The translations under genes and the position numbers were made by a program. The notes beneath the pieces are model-generated. The model was not told the DNA's origin and did not search any database. It saw only the letters and a list, made by a program, of their open reading frames with translations. Below are positions 25,706 to 35,632 of a DNA stretch of 52,644 nucleotides, one piece after another. Origin of the DNA: an uncultured Lachnospiraceae bacterium (lineage in GTDB: Bacteria > Bacillota > Clostridia > Lachnospirales > Lachnospiraceae); NCBI GenBank assembly GCA_945919795.1, contig CAMEJJ010000022.1, positions 1-52,644 on the forward strand, read 5' to 3'. Positions within the stretch are counted from its first letter, which is position 1. Every line of letters begins with the position of its first letter.

Positions 25706-26502
25706 TACAGTTTTTACAAAATTTTCAATTTATACATCTGGATCTTGCTACTCTGATCTGTGTCCTGATGTGGTACAGTTTTTTAGGGTGGTTGTATGAG
25801 TCCACCATTTTTTCGCTTTGTGAACAGGGGATTTTTATGAACCGTGGATATTTCATCGGTCCCTATTGTCCAATCTATGGCATAGCCTGTATTATGAACC
25901 TTTATCTACTGGAAGGCATTACAAGTGGTTTCCGCATCATCTTATTATCCGGTTTATCTATCTGTGCAATTGAATATATCACATCGTATACATTGGAGAA
26001 GCTGTTTGGCACCCGCTATTGGGATTATAGTTATTATCCTCTCAATATCAATGGCCGTATCAGTGTTGTGTCCGGTTTTTTCTTTGGTATTGTATCCTGG
26101 GTTTTAATTAAATGGCTACATCCGCTTACTTTACATATGTTGTCACATTTTTCTATGAAATCACGTGTGATTGCTGCAATCGGTTTTACCATTATTTTTG
26201 TTTTCGATGCAACCTTTACAATAGTTAGCATGTGTAATCTCAACAAAAAATGCAAAGCTCTTTATGATGCATGGGATGAACACGTGGAAAACGGGCTTGA
26301 TATCTTAAATGCCAAAAAAGAAAGTTTAAATCGATTTACCATCGTCCGAAAAGGAAAAAACATTGTGGTACGATTAAAAGGTGTAAACAGGACTTTCGTT
26401 GAACTGGAAACCAGATATCTGAAGGTATTCCCTCAATTCAAACATGTAAAATACGGTGTAGTTATCGAAAAACTTAAAGATACCATACGCCGTAATAAAT
26501 AA
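25702..26502 (+). CDS. PF06541 membrane protein (putative ABC-transporter type IV)
   Basis: 266 residues with about five membrane segments between ~15 and ~180 and a charged cytoplasmic tail. The opening (SFLGWLYESTIFSL...FMNRGYFIGPYCPIYG) and RYWDYSYYPLNINGRISV are hallmark stretches of PF06541, named 'putative ABC transporter' although no ATPase partner is encoded here. The actual function is unknown. It is coupled to the HD-domain gene by an ATGA overlap, suggesting a joint role. The second long palindrome begins 26 bp after its stop. Confidence 0.86.
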   Translation: MIQFLQNFQFIHLDLATLICVLMWYSFLGWLYESTIFSLCEQGIFMNRGYFIGPYCPIYGIACIMNLYLLEGITSGFRIILLSGLSICAIEYITSYTLEKLFGTRYWDYSYYPLNINGRISVVSGFFFGIVSWVLIKWLHPLTLHMLSHFSMKSRVIAAIGFTIIFVFDATFTIVSMCNLNKKCKALYDAWDEHVENGLDILNAKKESLNRFTIVRKGKNIVVRLKGVNRTFVELETRYLKVFPQFKHVKYGVVIEKLKDTIRRNK

Positions 26503-26527
26503 TCTTTTCTCTGCCAGCGTTTCTCAC

Positions 26528-26792
26528 TCGCAATCTTTGCGGGATGGTAGCCGCCCATACAAAAATATATCTTTGCCCGCGGAATTTGACGAGGTTTCTT
26601 GGCATTTCTTAGTGGCATAAGCGAACAAAAATAATGCCCGGTTTCAACTGTTTGAAGACGAAGTCTGAGTTTTGAAACCGGGCATTTAATAAATACTTTG
26701 TGAGCATGCCACTTAGAAATGCCAGAAACCGAAGTATGAAGCGGCAAAGATATATTTTTGTATGGGCGGCTGCCATCCCGCATAGATTGCGA
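26528..26792. repeat. Long palindromic element, copy 2
   Basis: A 265-bp imperfect palindrome between two convergent genes. The terminal arms 26528-26576 and 26744-26792 pair over 49 positions with one mismatch and one G-T pair. The core (TGCCCGGTTTCAA...TTTGAAACCGGGCA) differs from copy 1 by a single base. In the middle stem AGTGGCAT / ATGCCACT replaces the AGCGGCAT / ATGCCGCT of copy 1, a compensatory change. The outer ~35 bp of each arm (for example GCCGCCCATAC) have no counterpart in copies 1 or 3. Confidence 0.92.
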
Positions 26793-26803
26793 ACCGTATG
26801 ATT

Positions 26804-27982
26804 TTAATAGGCCATCTTGTATATATCAAGCATTTCGTCATATCCGAGCTTCATATATCCGTTCAGGACACGGGTCTTGTTGCGTGAACAACCAAGTGCA
26901 AGTGCTTCTAAGCTTTCTTCTTTCACATCCAGCTCTCTTAAGCTTGTAGGCATTCCCAAATTCTTATAATACTGCTCCTGAAGATCAATGGCTTTTTCTA
27001 TGGTTTTTTCCGGATGCTCAAAATCAATATCTAAATTCCACACATGGGAAGCATACTGTAACCATCTGGAAATATTTGCTTTATAAACATATCTTGCCCA
27101 ACTGCACCATAAGGCTGCAAGCCCTGCGCCATGAGCAACCTGAGGATACATTCCGGACACTTCGTGCTCAAACTGATGAACCGTTAAAAGAAAGCTTCTG
27201 CCGCACTGTGTCAATCCGTTGTGTGCAAGAGAAGAAGCCCACATCATATTGGCTCTGGCCTCATAGTCACAAGGATTTTTCAAACAATCATCGCCTGCTT
27301 TCATGATGCTTTTAATCACGGCTTCCGCAATAGAATCCGTCAAATAGGTATCCTCACCGGGACAGAAATATCTCTCTATGGTATGCATGGCAATGTCAAC
27401 GGCACCACATGCAGTCTGATAAGCATTTACGGTATAGGTCAATTCCGGATTTTCAATTGCAAAATCCATTCGGTTGCAGGAACATCCGTATCCCATTTTC
27501 TGACCGGTTTCTGCATTGGTAATTACGCAAGAATTGGACATCTCTGAACCTGCTGCCGACAATGTCAGAATAGCTCCTTTTCTCAATGTTTTAGCCGGTA
27601 CTGCCTTTTGCAAAGAAAAATCCCAGACATCAACATCCGGATTAGCAACTCCGTTAGCAATGTCTTTTGCCGAATCCATAACAGAACCACCACCAACGGC
27701 TAATACAAAATCCACGCCCTCCTGCTTACAAAGTTCAATACCTTTACGTACCAGCGAAAGTTCGGGATTGGCTACCACACCACCTAATTCAACATATGCA
27801 ATCTGCTCTTCATCCAGACATTTTCTGACTCTGTCAAGTAATCCGCTTTTTTGAGCTGACTGCCCGCCGTAGTGGAGCAAAACTTTGTGCGGATGATACT
27901 CTGCTACCAGCTTGCCAACCTTTAATTCTTCATCTTTTCCAAAATAAACCTTTGTCGGTGTTTCATAAATAAAATTATCCAT
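26804..27982 (-). CDS. Iron-containing alcohol dehydrogenase (butanol dehydrogenase-like)
   Basis: 392 residues from ATG 27982, chosen for the AAAGGA ribosome site 6 nt upstream; an upstream ATG would add 11 residues. The product starts DNFIYETPTKVYFGK as in the BdhA/YqhD branch of the family. The NAD(P) site is VGGGSVMDSAKDIA; metal-ligand stretches are GAVDIAMHTIERYF, LLTVHQFEHEVSG and QVAHGAGLA. It reduces aldehydes to alcohols with NAD(P)H and is probably fermentative. The GGDEF gene lies ~100 bp upstream in the same direction. Confidence 0.93.
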   Translation of the reverse strand: MDNFIYETPTKVYFGKDEELKVGKLVAEYHPHKVLLHYGGQSAQKSGLLDRVRKCLDEEQIAYVELGGVVANPELSLVRKGIELCKQEGVDFVLAVGGGSVMDSAKDIANGVANPDVDVWDFSLQKAVPAKTLRKGAILTLSAAGSEMSNSCVITNAETGQKMGYGCSCNRMDFAIENPELTYTVNAYQTACGAVDIAMHTIERYFCPGEDTYLTDSIAEAVIKSIMKAGDDCLKNPCDYEARANMMWASSLAHNGLTQCGRSFLLTVHQFEHEVSGMYPQVAHGAGLAALWCSWARYVYKANISRWLQYASHVWNLDIDFEHPEKTIEKAIDLQEQYYKNLGMPTSLRELDVKEESLEALALGCSRNKTRVLNGYMKLGYDEMLDIYKMAY

Positions 27983-28079
27983 ATGATTTCCTTTCTCTGA
28001 TAAATAGTTTTTCATCTATTGTAAAAATAGAATGCTACCGGATGTAAAATGTCATATTTTCACGTTAAATCCATTTTAA

Positions 28080-30311
28080 TCAAAATAAGCGAATGTATAA
28101 ATATAGATTTTGATTCTCACTGGAATAATCGTTAGCAGGGACAAATTTCATGATTGCACTTTTTGTTTGTCCATCCGATTGTATTTTAAATAAGATATCT
28201 ACCACTTCTTTTCCGCTCTGGAAACTCTCCTGCAAATAGGATAAATCCGTTTTTTTCAAAAACTCATCCAGATCTTTTTCACAAATCCGATTGTTCTTTG
28301 CGAATGCAAAAAGCCAGGTTGAAATCCGATTTCCGTAAGGATGCTTTTCTTCTGTCCCGATTCCCTTGTCCATGATCATCTCATAACTGTCCGTTGTAAT
28401 ATTGACTTTTAATATCTTAAAGAACAACCTGCAAAAGGCTTCATGTGCATCATGCAACCCTCTTCGGTTGATTCCTCTGTTATGATAAAAATCATCTTTG
28501 TTTTCATACATTCTCTGATCTGCAAGAACAGCCATCTGCCTTACATCCAAATCAGGACATTCCCTCTTTGCCACATATCCGGTTGAAACAGAAAGCTCTT
28601 TTACAAGCTCGCCATGCCAATGCAGGGAAATGTCATCAAAATCCAATTGTATTTCGGTTAATCGATCTTTATTTGCAAAAATCATGGCAACAAATTCATC
28701 TCCACCGGTCCGGTATACTCTTCCGTAATTACCGAAACACTGAAGCATACACTTTGCTGCTCCTTGTAACAACTCATCTCCAGCCGCATGTCCCATGGTG
28801 TCATTCAAGGTTTTTAATCCGTTCACGTCCATAGAAACATAAACAAAATCTTCTTCGGACAACTCTTCCATATAAGCACGGACATCTTCTTCATAGGCTC
28901 TTCGGTTAAAGCAGTTGGTCAGCCCATCCGTATTTGACTGCTTTACCAGACTTTCTTCTTTTTTCTTTTCCTCATCAATAACCATGGTGGTGCAGATGAC
29001 TTTCGTAGGAGTATGATCTTTGTTAGCTTCAATGGCTATAAACGACATTTGAATCCATCCGACATTCCTGCCGAGTAATTCTTTCGAGATAATTTTCTTA
29101 TCTTTCATCCGCTCGGGCAAGGTGCTCAGATTTGTAAATTCAAGCCCTTCCTCCAGATATTCCGGTGTCATGGTTGCCTGCATGAATTCACACATCATTT
29201 TCTTGGCATCCACACCACTATTTTGTCTGATAACAGCTTCTACCTGTCCCCGCGCCGTGTATTCTTTTAATGAATTCTTTGTCAGATCAATATAATGCAT
29301 GCTGTAATATATTTCCGACATAGACTTTAGTATGGAAAGCTGCTCATCTCTTTCTTTGTTAGCACGAAACAACTTAGAAAGCATAATAACAACAACAAAT
29401 ACAGCAATTAACAAATAGATAAAGACAATAGCCAAAGTAATCAATGTGTTTTTCTGATAAGTCTGTGCCCCGAAAAAGATGCTGACAATATAATCCCCGT
29501 ATTCCTGAAAAACACAATAAGTCGTATCTCCCCCTATCTGATAAATGGTATGGTACGGCTTACTCAAATCTTCATCCGGAAGTTGAAAGCCAAGATCCGA
29601 AAACTTCTGACCGATTTTGGATATATCCGTAGCACCATAGATTTCAGAGGTTGTTTTATCGGCAACACAGATTTCAAATCCTTCATACATGGGCATATCA
29701 TCAACTACGACATCGATCTTATTTTGCCCAAGTTGCTTCAACAATCGTTTGGGTTCCACACCAATCTGTATCATCCTTGTACCGGCATCATTCCAGGTAA
29801 TCGCATACATCATGCTCTTACCTTCTGCTGTATTGGGGGTAACATCCTGACACATCGATAATGATTTATGCTTTAGCATCGGGGAAAAATACCCAATCTG
29901 CTCACCGTCATCAAAACTCAGTCCATAATATTCCGGATTAGATCCATTATAAATTTGTCCTTTTCGATCAAACAGATGAATTTCATCTACCGACATTAGT
30001 TCGGCCATTTTGTCAAAATCATCCGCATCAAGTTCTTTTGTGCCATTCTGGTCAACCATGTATGCAACTGCCTTGGCACGGACAATATAATCCTCTTTTA
30101 AGGATGCCAACAGCTCCGTCTCTTCGTAATCGTTCTTTTTCAATACGCCGATTACCTGATTGAGCAACATTTCCGAAGTGTTTTCTGCTGTTCTTTTATT
30201 GCCAATCGCCTGAATACCAAATTCCAGCAATAGCATAAGTCCAATGGCAATAACCGAAAAAAGGATAACCTTATACCACTGGGAAGGTTTGGTTCTTTTG
30301 TTTTCTTCCAT
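28080..30311 (-). CDS. Membrane sensor diguanylate cyclase (GGDEF)
   Basis: 743 residues. TM1 (~14-33), a large external Cache-like sensor (~35-290), TM2 (~293-315), a PAS-like domain (~335-445), a GGDEF domain (~455-610) and a second PAS-like domain at the C-terminus (~625-740). The active site is intact: DVNGLKTLNDTMGHAAGDELL and RTGGDEFVAM. The residues at the inhibitory RxxD position upstream of GGDEF are not R and D, so product feedback via the I-site is unlikely. It makes c-di-GMP from GTP in response to an extracellular cue. Its counter-enzyme, the HD-GYP protein, lies 3 kb away. Confidence 0.93.
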   Translation of the reverse strand: MEENKRTKPSQWYKVILFSVIAIGLMLLLEFGIQAIGNKRTAENTSEMLLNQVIGVLKKNDYEETELLASLKEDYIVRAKAVAYMVDQNGTKELDADDFDKMAELMSVDEIHLFDRKGQIYNGSNPEYYGLSFDDGEQIGYFSPMLKHKSLSMCQDVTPNTAEGKSMMYAITWNDAGTRMIQIGVEPKRLLKQLGQNKIDVVVDDMPMYEGFEICVADKTTSEIYGATDISKIGQKFSDLGFQLPDEDLSKPYHTIYQIGGDTTYCVFQEYGDYIVSIFFGAQTYQKNTLITLAIVFIYLLIAVFVVVIMLSKLFRANKERDEQLSILKSMSEIYYSMHYIDLTKNSLKEYTARGQVEAVIRQNSGVDAKKMMCEFMQATMTPEYLEEGLEFTNLSTLPERMKDKKIISKELLGRNVGWIQMSFIAIEANKDHTPTKVICTTMVIDEEKKKEESLVKQSNTDGLTNCFNRRAYEEDVRAYMEELSEEDFVYVSMDVNGLKTLNDTMGHAAGDELLQGAAKCMLQCFGNYGRVYRTGGDEFVAMIFANKDRLTEIQLDFDDISLHWHGELVKELSVSTGYVAKRECPDLDVRQMAVLADQRMYENKDDFYHNRGINRRGLHDAHEAFCRLFFKILKVNITTDSYEMIMDKGIGTEEKHPYGNRISTWLFAFAKNNRICEKDLDEFLKKTDLSYLQESFQSGKEVVDILFKIQSDGQTKSAIMKFVPANDYSSENQNLYLYIRLF

Positions 30312-30472
30312 ATGTCACAAATCCCTTAATCACATTTTCATAATTATGATATGCAATCAAAACCATATTTTGCAGTTTTCTTAATTATCATAATTATCCA
30401 TAATATCTGACCGGATCGGGGTCATTTCCACAATCATGGAATAATGAAATCATATCTATTTCTTATCAATCT

Positions 30473-30501
30473 ATTATAATATTAAATTACCCTTTTTACA
30501 A
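30473..30501 (-). promoter_or_regulatory. Promoter of the GGDEF gene
   Basis: Minus strand: -35 TTGTAA (30501-30496), 17-bp spacer, -10 TATAAT (30478-30473). The ~150-nt leader (30312-30465) contains a TTCCA/TGGAA hairpin and TGACC/GGTCA; no known riboswitch class was recognised. Confidence 0.75.
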
Positions 30502-30573
30502 TTATGTTCTTGAGAAAAATAATACCTCAGCACAATCTCACATTGTCCCTCTTGCATATATCTTGCACACATC

Positions 30574-30987
30574 TTAAAGAACCATAATCAAAGTTCCCAC
30601 AGCTATCAGAATGCAACCAATCAGGGATTTTGGCGTAAATTTTTCGTGCAAAAAAACAAATGCCAGAACCAAAGTAAAAACCACACTCAGTTTATCAATC
30701 GGAACAACCTTGGATGCTTCTCCCATCTGCAAAGCCTTATAGTAACAAAGCCAGGAAGCTCCTGTTGCCAGACCTGATAAAATCAGAAATATCCAGCTTT
30801 TCTTACTAATTTCTACAAGTCCGCCCTGGGCATTTGTTAAAAAGACCATTCCCCAGGCCATAATGACAACAACGACGGTTCTGACTGCCGTTGCGAGATT
30901 GGAATTGACTCCATCAATACCGACTTTTGCAAGTATTGATGTCAGTGCGGCAAAAATTGCCGATGATAAAGCAAATATAAACCACAT
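30574..30987 (-). CDS. Single-domain EamA-type small transporter
   Basis: 137 residues starting at MWFIFALSSAIFAALTSILAKVGI, the usual start for half-size EamA/DMT proteins; an upstream ATG would add a 13-residue basic leader without a ribosome site. About five TM helices are predicted by hydrophobicity. The VVPIDKLSVVFTLVLAFVFLHEKFTPKSLIGCILI tail block is characteristic. It probably works as a homodimer. The substrate is unknown. Confidence 0.87.
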   Translation of the reverse strand: MWFIFALSSAIFAALTSILAKVGIDGVNSNLATAVRTVVVVIMAWGMVFLTNAQGGLVEISKKSWIFLILSGLATGASWLCYYKALQMGEASKVVPIDKLSVVFTLVLAFVFLHEKFTPKSLIGCILIAVGTLIMVL

Positions 30988-31138
30988 GTGTATTCGCCCT
31001 TTCTTTATCCTTTTCTTTTTGTACATTTTCTTTTTTAATTCCTTTATAATTCCGGTGAAGTAGCACTTAATTATACAAACGTTTGTATACTGCCTGTACG
31101 TAGAACTGCACCTTTCTCATAAATGAATTAAATTAATT

Positions 31139-32038
31139 TTACTTCGGCTTCATTGCCACCGCAATATGTTTTACTTTCGGGAACTCACTTTCGATTGAAT
31201 CATGAATCTGTTCCGCAATCTCATTGCTTCTTTTAAGAGAAATATTTCCGTCTGCAAATACTTCCAAATCCACATAGATTTTATTACCGAATTCCCTTGT
31301 CTGAATTCCGGCAATGCCTAGTGCATCCGGATGTTTTTTTGCACATTTCGTTATGGCATCACGGATTTCTTTACTGCAGGAGTGATCCACCATCTTTTTC
31401 ATGGCATCCATGAAAATATCCAAAGCGGCCTTTAAAATAAAGAGGCAGATTACCAAACTTGCCAACGGATCCAGCCATTTATAGCCCATTCTTGCCCCGA
31501 CAATTCCGATTAAGGAACCAATGGAGGATAATGCATCGCTTCTGTGATGCCAGGCATCTGCCATCAAAGCTCCGCTATCAAACATTTTTGCATAATGCCT
31601 TGTATACCAGTACATAGCCTCCTTGCAGACAATCGAAATAATGGCAGCCATAGCGGCCAGCACGCCGGGCATTTTTAATTCCTCATACACACCGGAAGTC
31701 AATTTTTCAATTGCCGCATGCCCGATAAACAAACCGGTAATTGCCAGCACAACAGAAAGCACAACTGCCGCTACCGATTCCATTCTTTCATGACCGTAAG
31801 GGTGCTCTTCATCCGAATCCTTTGCAGAAAGTTTTACTCCAATAATGACTACGATACTGGAAAACACATCCGATGCCGAATGTATGGCATCCGACACCAT
31901 TGCTACTGAATTGGCAACAACACCGGCAAATAGTTTTAAAAGCGATAATATCACATTACCGATGATACTGACATTCGATACTCTTACCGCTTCTTTTTCA
32001 AATTGTTCTGCCGTAATACATTTCTTTTCTTTTTCCAT
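31139..32038 (-). CDS. Cation diffusion facilitator transporter (Ni/Co-regulated)
   Basis: 299 residues from ATG 32038, 8 nt after GGAGG. Six TM helices, with metal-site signatures SDAIHSASDVFSS in TM2 and DAWHHRSDALSS in TM5, followed by the cytoplasmic dimerisation domain (~210-298). CDF proteins export divalent metals in exchange for protons. The leader carries a NiCo riboswitch and terminator, so nickel or cobalt efflux is the likely job, stronger than family alone would tell. Monocistronic. Confidence 0.94.
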   Translation of the reverse strand: MEKEKKCITAEQFEKEAVRVSNVSIIGNVILSLLKLFAGVVANSVAMVSDAIHSASDVFSSIVVIIGVKLSAKDSDEEHPYGHERMESVAAVVLSVVLAITGLFIGHAAIEKLTSGVYEELKMPGVLAAMAAIISIVCKEAMYWYTRHYAKMFDSGALMADAWHHRSDALSSIGSLIGIVGARMGYKWLDPLASLVICLFILKAALDIFMDAMKKMVDHSCSKEIRDAITKCAKKHPDALGIAGIQTREFGNKIYVDLEVFADGNISLKRSNEIAEQIHDSIESEFPKVKHIAVAMKPK

Positions 32039-32145
32039 TCCTGCTACCTCCACCAAAACATTTTACTGATACATTTTCTGATACCTCTCAACCCTTCCAC
32101 TATACCCGTGCATTTTAACTATCCAATAGACCTTCGACAAAGTAT

Positions 32146-32188
32146 AAAAAAACCCACGGGAGCAGTTTTGTATCTACTGTCCCATGGG
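32146..32188 (-). terminator. Riboswitch-controlled terminator
   Basis: CCCATGGGACAGT pairs with ACTGCTCCCGTGGG (one bulge and one wobble), followed by seven U. Its 5' arm is the aptamer's GGGACAGT block, so metal-bound aptamer and terminator are mutually exclusive, giving an ON switch. Confidence 0.9.
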
Positions 32189-32252
32189 CGATTCATCCAC
32201 TGTTACGATTGTAACCCGGCTCCAAGCATCCTGCTTTGGCCTGATCAGTTTG
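32176..32252 (-). ncRNA. NiCo riboswitch aptamer
   Basis: Minus-strand transcript with all the conserved blocks of the NiCo (czcD) motif: AACTGATCAGGC, then a small hairpin (CAAAGC/GCTTG), GAGCCGGG, a second hairpin (TTAC/GTAA), CA, a third helix and finally GGGACAGT. P1 closes ACTG with CAGT. The class binds Co2+ or Ni2+ cooperatively and activates metal-efflux genes. It lies about 140 nt upstream of the CDF start codon, and its 3' blocks overlap the terminator stem. Confidence 0.92.
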
Positions 32253-32503
32253 TACTGTATTTAACTTGCAGTGCAAAGAGTTTCTGCTATCTTATCAAAG
32301 AGCGCATAACATGTCAAGCGAAAACTTATCATAGATTACATTATGCATTTTATGATTGTAAGATACATTTTTTACAAGCAAACACATTGCATTTGACTTG
32401 TCATCATAACAAAATATTCCCGACAACATCTGTCATCGGGAATAGAAACTATACCAGTATTTTTGAAAAAGAATCTTGAAACTTTGCAACACCGAGCGGC
32501 TTT
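32253..32503. other. Intergenic region between chemoreceptor and NiCo leader
   Basis: Contains the hairpin ATTCCCGA (32416-32423) / TCGGGAAT (32436-32443), a plausible terminator for the chemoreceptor operon on the minus strand though its T-run is interrupted. Near 32253-32320 the CDF promoter must lie. No coding frame. Confidence 0.5.
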
Positions 32504-34219
32504 TTACATATGAAATTGTGAGACAACACCGGCCATGTCATTTGCTGAGAAGCTAACTTCAACCGACATGTCTGTCACGGTATTTACGGTATTTAATACT
32601 TCATCACTGAAGGAAATCGTTCCCTTTACCGTATCCTCATTGCTTTGGGCGATATCGCTCAAATTCTTAATATCTCTAGCGATTTCATCCGTTTCACTAC
32701 CCAGATGTGTAGTGGCCTCACGGATGGAATCAACACCGAGAGCTACACGGGATACATGATCCTGCATTTCTTTGAAAATGTCTGCCGTATCCGATACATT
32801 TTTGGTCTGCTCATTGATGGCATTCTGAACATTGTTCATAATCTCCATAGTTAGCAATGAGTTACTGCTTAGCAACTGGACGATTTGAGATATTTCTATG
32901 GATGCTTCATTACTCTGATTGGCCAACTTGCTGATTTCTTCCGCAACCACGGCAAAGCCGCGTCCTGCCTCACCGGCTCTTGCTGCTTCAATGGAAGCAT
33001 TCAAAGAAAGCAGGTTTGTCTGATCTGCAATATCCGAAATGTAAGTAACGGCAGCCATAATCCTTTCCACCGATTCATTGGTCTGCTCTGTCTGTTTCTG
33101 AATATTTTCAACTTCCGCCAAAACATCCTGATTGGACCTATCCAGTTGATTCAAGGACTTATCCACACTGTCTCTTGCATTAAGCATACTCTGTGTCTCA
33201 TCCGCCAGCTTATCTACTTCTCCGAGTGTCTTTTCCAGATGCCTGTTGATATTATCAATATTCTGTCGGATATTCTGTGCATTGCCGGTCTGCTCTACTG
33301 CACCGGTCAGCACATTGCGAAGATCATTATTGATATTTTCCATCGCATTGCTTGCCTGTCCGGCAACGGCATTCATCTCCTGTGAAGAAGCATTTAAAGT
33401 CATCGTATTGTTAGAAATCAAACCAATCATCTTGGAAAGACTGTCTACCAGCTTTTGCGTATTGGAAGATAATTCACCGACTTCATCTTTTCTTTCCAGC
33501 ATCTTCTTCTGAATTTTAACATCCAGATTTCCTTCCGAAATCTGCTGTACCGCATCCATACTACTCTGAATACTCTTTGCAATCCCTCTTGAAACAAAGG
33601 TACAGCCAAAAACGGTCAGTAACAAGATTAGTACAATCGCAACTGAAAAAACCGTGTTAATCAAATTCAGACTTGCATAAACTTCATTTGTCGGCATTCC
33701 GGCAAAAATCATTCCAATTATTTCATCACTGTTGTTCTGATGTACCGGAATATAATATCCGAAATAGAATTCATCCTCTACCAGTACACGGTTTGTAAAG
33801 ACATCATTTCCGTCTTTCAAAACATTTTCCACCAGAAAATCTCCGGCTTTCGAACCGGTAATCCGGTTTCCGGATCCGTCTACAAGAGAGGTAACCAGTC
33901 TTTCATCACCATAAAAGAAGGTCACTTCCATGCCGGTCTTTTTTGCAATATCATCAATAAACGGTGTGGATAAAGAAACATTATATGCTCCTTTCCAGAC
34001 ATCTCCGGCCGAATTCAAAAAATAATCTCCGGTATTCTGATCATAAGCAGCAAGCACGGCATTGGAAGTCGCTCTCAGTTTCTGCTTTGCATCTTCCAAA
34101 AGTTTATTTTTTACAACGGTATTACTAATTAAGATTGCCACAATACACATAACCAGTACCGGAAACACCGCCAGCATAATCATTTTATACTGTAGCTTTA
34201 AATTACGAAAAAAATTCAA
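32504..34219 (-). CDS. Methyl-accepting chemotaxis protein
   Basis: 571 residues using TTG at 34219, which has GGGGGA 6 nt upstream; an earlier in-frame TTG lies within the BMP gene and has no ribosome site. Two TM helices (~10-30, ~180-205) flank an external single-Cache-type sensor ([16 protein letters not shown] ... GYYIPV). HAMP (~205-260) precedes a long coiled coil, with the signalling tip [19 protein letters not shown]. It would modulate the chemotaxis kinase CheA. It starts 11 nt after the BMP lipoprotein gene, so the pair may act as binding protein plus receptor (inference). Confidence 0.92.
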   Translation of the reverse strand: MNFFRNLKLQYKMIMLAVFPVLVMCIVAILISNTVVKNKLLEDAKQKLRATSNAVLAAYDQNTGDYFLNSAGDVWKGAYNVSLSTPFIDDIAKKTGMEVTFFYGDERLVTSLVDGSGNRITGSKAGDFLVENVLKDGNDVFTNRVLVEDEFYFGYYIPVHQNNSDEIIGMIFAGMPTNEVYASLNLINTVFSVAIVLILLLTVFGCTFVSRGIAKSIQSSMDAVQQISEGNLDVKIQKKMLERKDEVGELSSNTQKLVDSLSKMIGLISNNTMTLNASSQEMNAVAGQASNAMENINNDLRNVLTGAVEQTGNAQNIRQNIDNINRHLEKTLGEVDKLADETQSMLNARDSVDKSLNQLDRSNQDVLAEVENIQKQTEQTNESVERIMAAVTYISDIADQTNLLSLNASIEAARAGEAGRGFAVVAEEISKLANQSNEASIEISQIVQLLSSNSLLTMEIMNNVQNAINEQTKNVSDTADIFKEMQDHVSRVALGVDSIREATTHLGSETDEIARDIKNLSDIAQSNEDTVKGTISFSDEVLNTVNTVTDMSVEVSFSANDMAGVVSQFHM

Positions 34220-34230
34220 TGTAATTCCCC

Positions 34231-35463
34231 CTACTTCCAATCCACAACTTCTACATTGTGATAATACCAGTTAATTCCACCTGTAATTGTTGCATCATCC
34301 AGTGTCTTTCCGTTTTCTCCGACTGTTGTTCCGTCATTTGTAAGGATTTCTCCGTCAAAGACACCAAACTCGCCGGTTAGGATTTTTTGCTGCATTTCGG
34401 TAACTTTTTCCTGTGTCTCATCTTCACACAAAGAGGAAAGTGCAGTCAGTCCAACCAGACTTTCACTCATACCACCATAGTAATTAGAACCATCATAGGT
34501 AGCATTTACAATACTATTCACATAAGAAGTATAGTACGCACTCCAGTTCCAGATAACTGAGGTAAGTGTAGCATCCGGTGTTTCCTTGCTCATATCCGAA
34601 TTATATCCGATGGCCCAGGTTCCGTTCTTTTCGGATGAAGTCTGCGGTGCTGTTGTATCCACATGCTGTGCCAAAACATCACATCCCTGTCTGATCAGTG
34701 CATCGGAAGCAGCCTGCTCATCATCAGGTGAAAACCAGGAGTTTGTCACGGCTACCAAGACTTTTGCATCCGGATTTACCAGTTCCACACCCATCGCAAA
34801 CGCATCAATACCTCCGGTACATTCACTGTTATCACTTCCCATAGCAGATACATATCCAATCAGATTGCTCTCTGTTTTTAATCCGGCAACAATTCCTGAT
34901 AAATATCTTGCCTGATAAATTCGACCAAAGTAATTGGTGAAGTTCTTTCCATTACTCAGATAACCGGTTCCGTGCGCAAAGTAGATATCCGGATATTCTT
35001 CTGCGTATTCTGCCGTTTCATCCATATATCCCCAACTGGTTGTAAAAATAATATTACAACCCTCGTCTATACATTCATCCAATGCTTTCTTGACTGCTTC
35101 GTTATCTCCGTCATCAATCATTTCTTTTCTTACAACCTGATCATCCGACATACCCAGATTGGATACCATGCCCTGAATACCCAGTTCATGCGCATAAGTA
35201 TATCCCGAGGTATCGGCAGCACTGCCTATGTACAAAATTCCGACTTTAACATCTTCAATCGGAATCGTCTTAAGACCTGCCGGATTGGTATCTGCAACCA
35301 CAGTCTTTTCTTCCTTGGTCTCCTGTGTATCCTTTGTGGTATCCTGACCGGACATCTCTACATCATCGTTGGTTACCACATCAACAATAATATCATTGCC
35401 ACAGCCGGACAATGAAACCGTCATTAATACGGTCATCATGAGTGCCAATAGTTTCTTTTTCAT
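34231..35463 (-). CDS. BMP-family substrate-binding lipoprotein (nucleoside type)
   Basis: 410 residues from ATG 35463, placed 6 nt after AAAGGGA. Signal peptide with lipobox LSGC near residue 21, then an acidic linker, then the BMP/PnrA/Med fold: [79 protein letters not shown], and [15 protein letters not shown]. Relatives bind nucleosides for ABC uptake, but no permease or ATPase is encoded here; a chemoreceptor follows instead. It may therefore present ligand to that receptor. Confidence 0.93.
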   Translation of the reverse strand: MKKKLLALMMTVLMTVSLSGCGNDIIVDVVTNDDVEMSGQDTTKDTQETKEEKTVVADTNPAGLKTIPIEDVKVGILYIGSAADTSGYTYAHELGIQGMVSNLGMSDDQVVRKEMIDDGDNEAVKKALDECIDEGCNIIFTTSWGYMDETAEYAEEYPDIYFAHGTGYLSNGKNFTNYFGRIYQARYLSGIVAGLKTESNLIGYVSAMGSDNSECTGGIDAFAMGVELVNPDAKVLVAVTNSWFSPDDEQAASDALIRQGCDVLAQHVDTTAPQTSSEKNGTWAIGYNSDMSKETPDATLTSVIWNWSAYYTSYVNSIVNATYDGSNYYGGMSESLVGLTALSSLCEDETQEKVTEMQQKILTGEFGVFDGEILTNDGTTVGENGKTLDDATITGGINWYYHNVEVVDWK

Positions 35464-35539
35464 CTGCATTCCCTTTCTTTTACATTTTGAATATTTTTCA
35501 AATTTCACATAAATACATTTTATCTACAAGTATGACATT

Positions 35540-35569
35540 ATTATAACTTTTTATGGATGGATTTGTCAT
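35540..35569 (-). promoter_or_regulatory. Promoter of the BMP-chemoreceptor operon
   Basis: Minus strand: -35 ATGACA (35569-35564), 18-bp spacer, -10 TATAAT (35545-35540). Confidence 0.7.
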
Positions 35570-35578
35570 TACTTTCTG

Positions 35579-35623
35579 TAAAAATATGCCACAAAACTCT
35601 TTTTTTCAAGTTTTGTGGCATAT
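35579..35623 (-). terminator. Terminator after the SOD-like gene
   Basis: Perfect 15-bp stem ATATGCCACAAAACT / AGTTTTGTGGCATAT (35584-35598 with 35609-35623), followed on the minus strand by five T. The loop is also T-rich in one direction. Confidence 0.88.
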
Positions 35624-35632
35624 ACCTTTCGA

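Noticed and set aside
30312-30472. Possible c-di-GMP riboswitch in the GGDEF leader
   Set aside because: Only short hairpins; conserved bases of GEMM-I or GEMM-II were not found.
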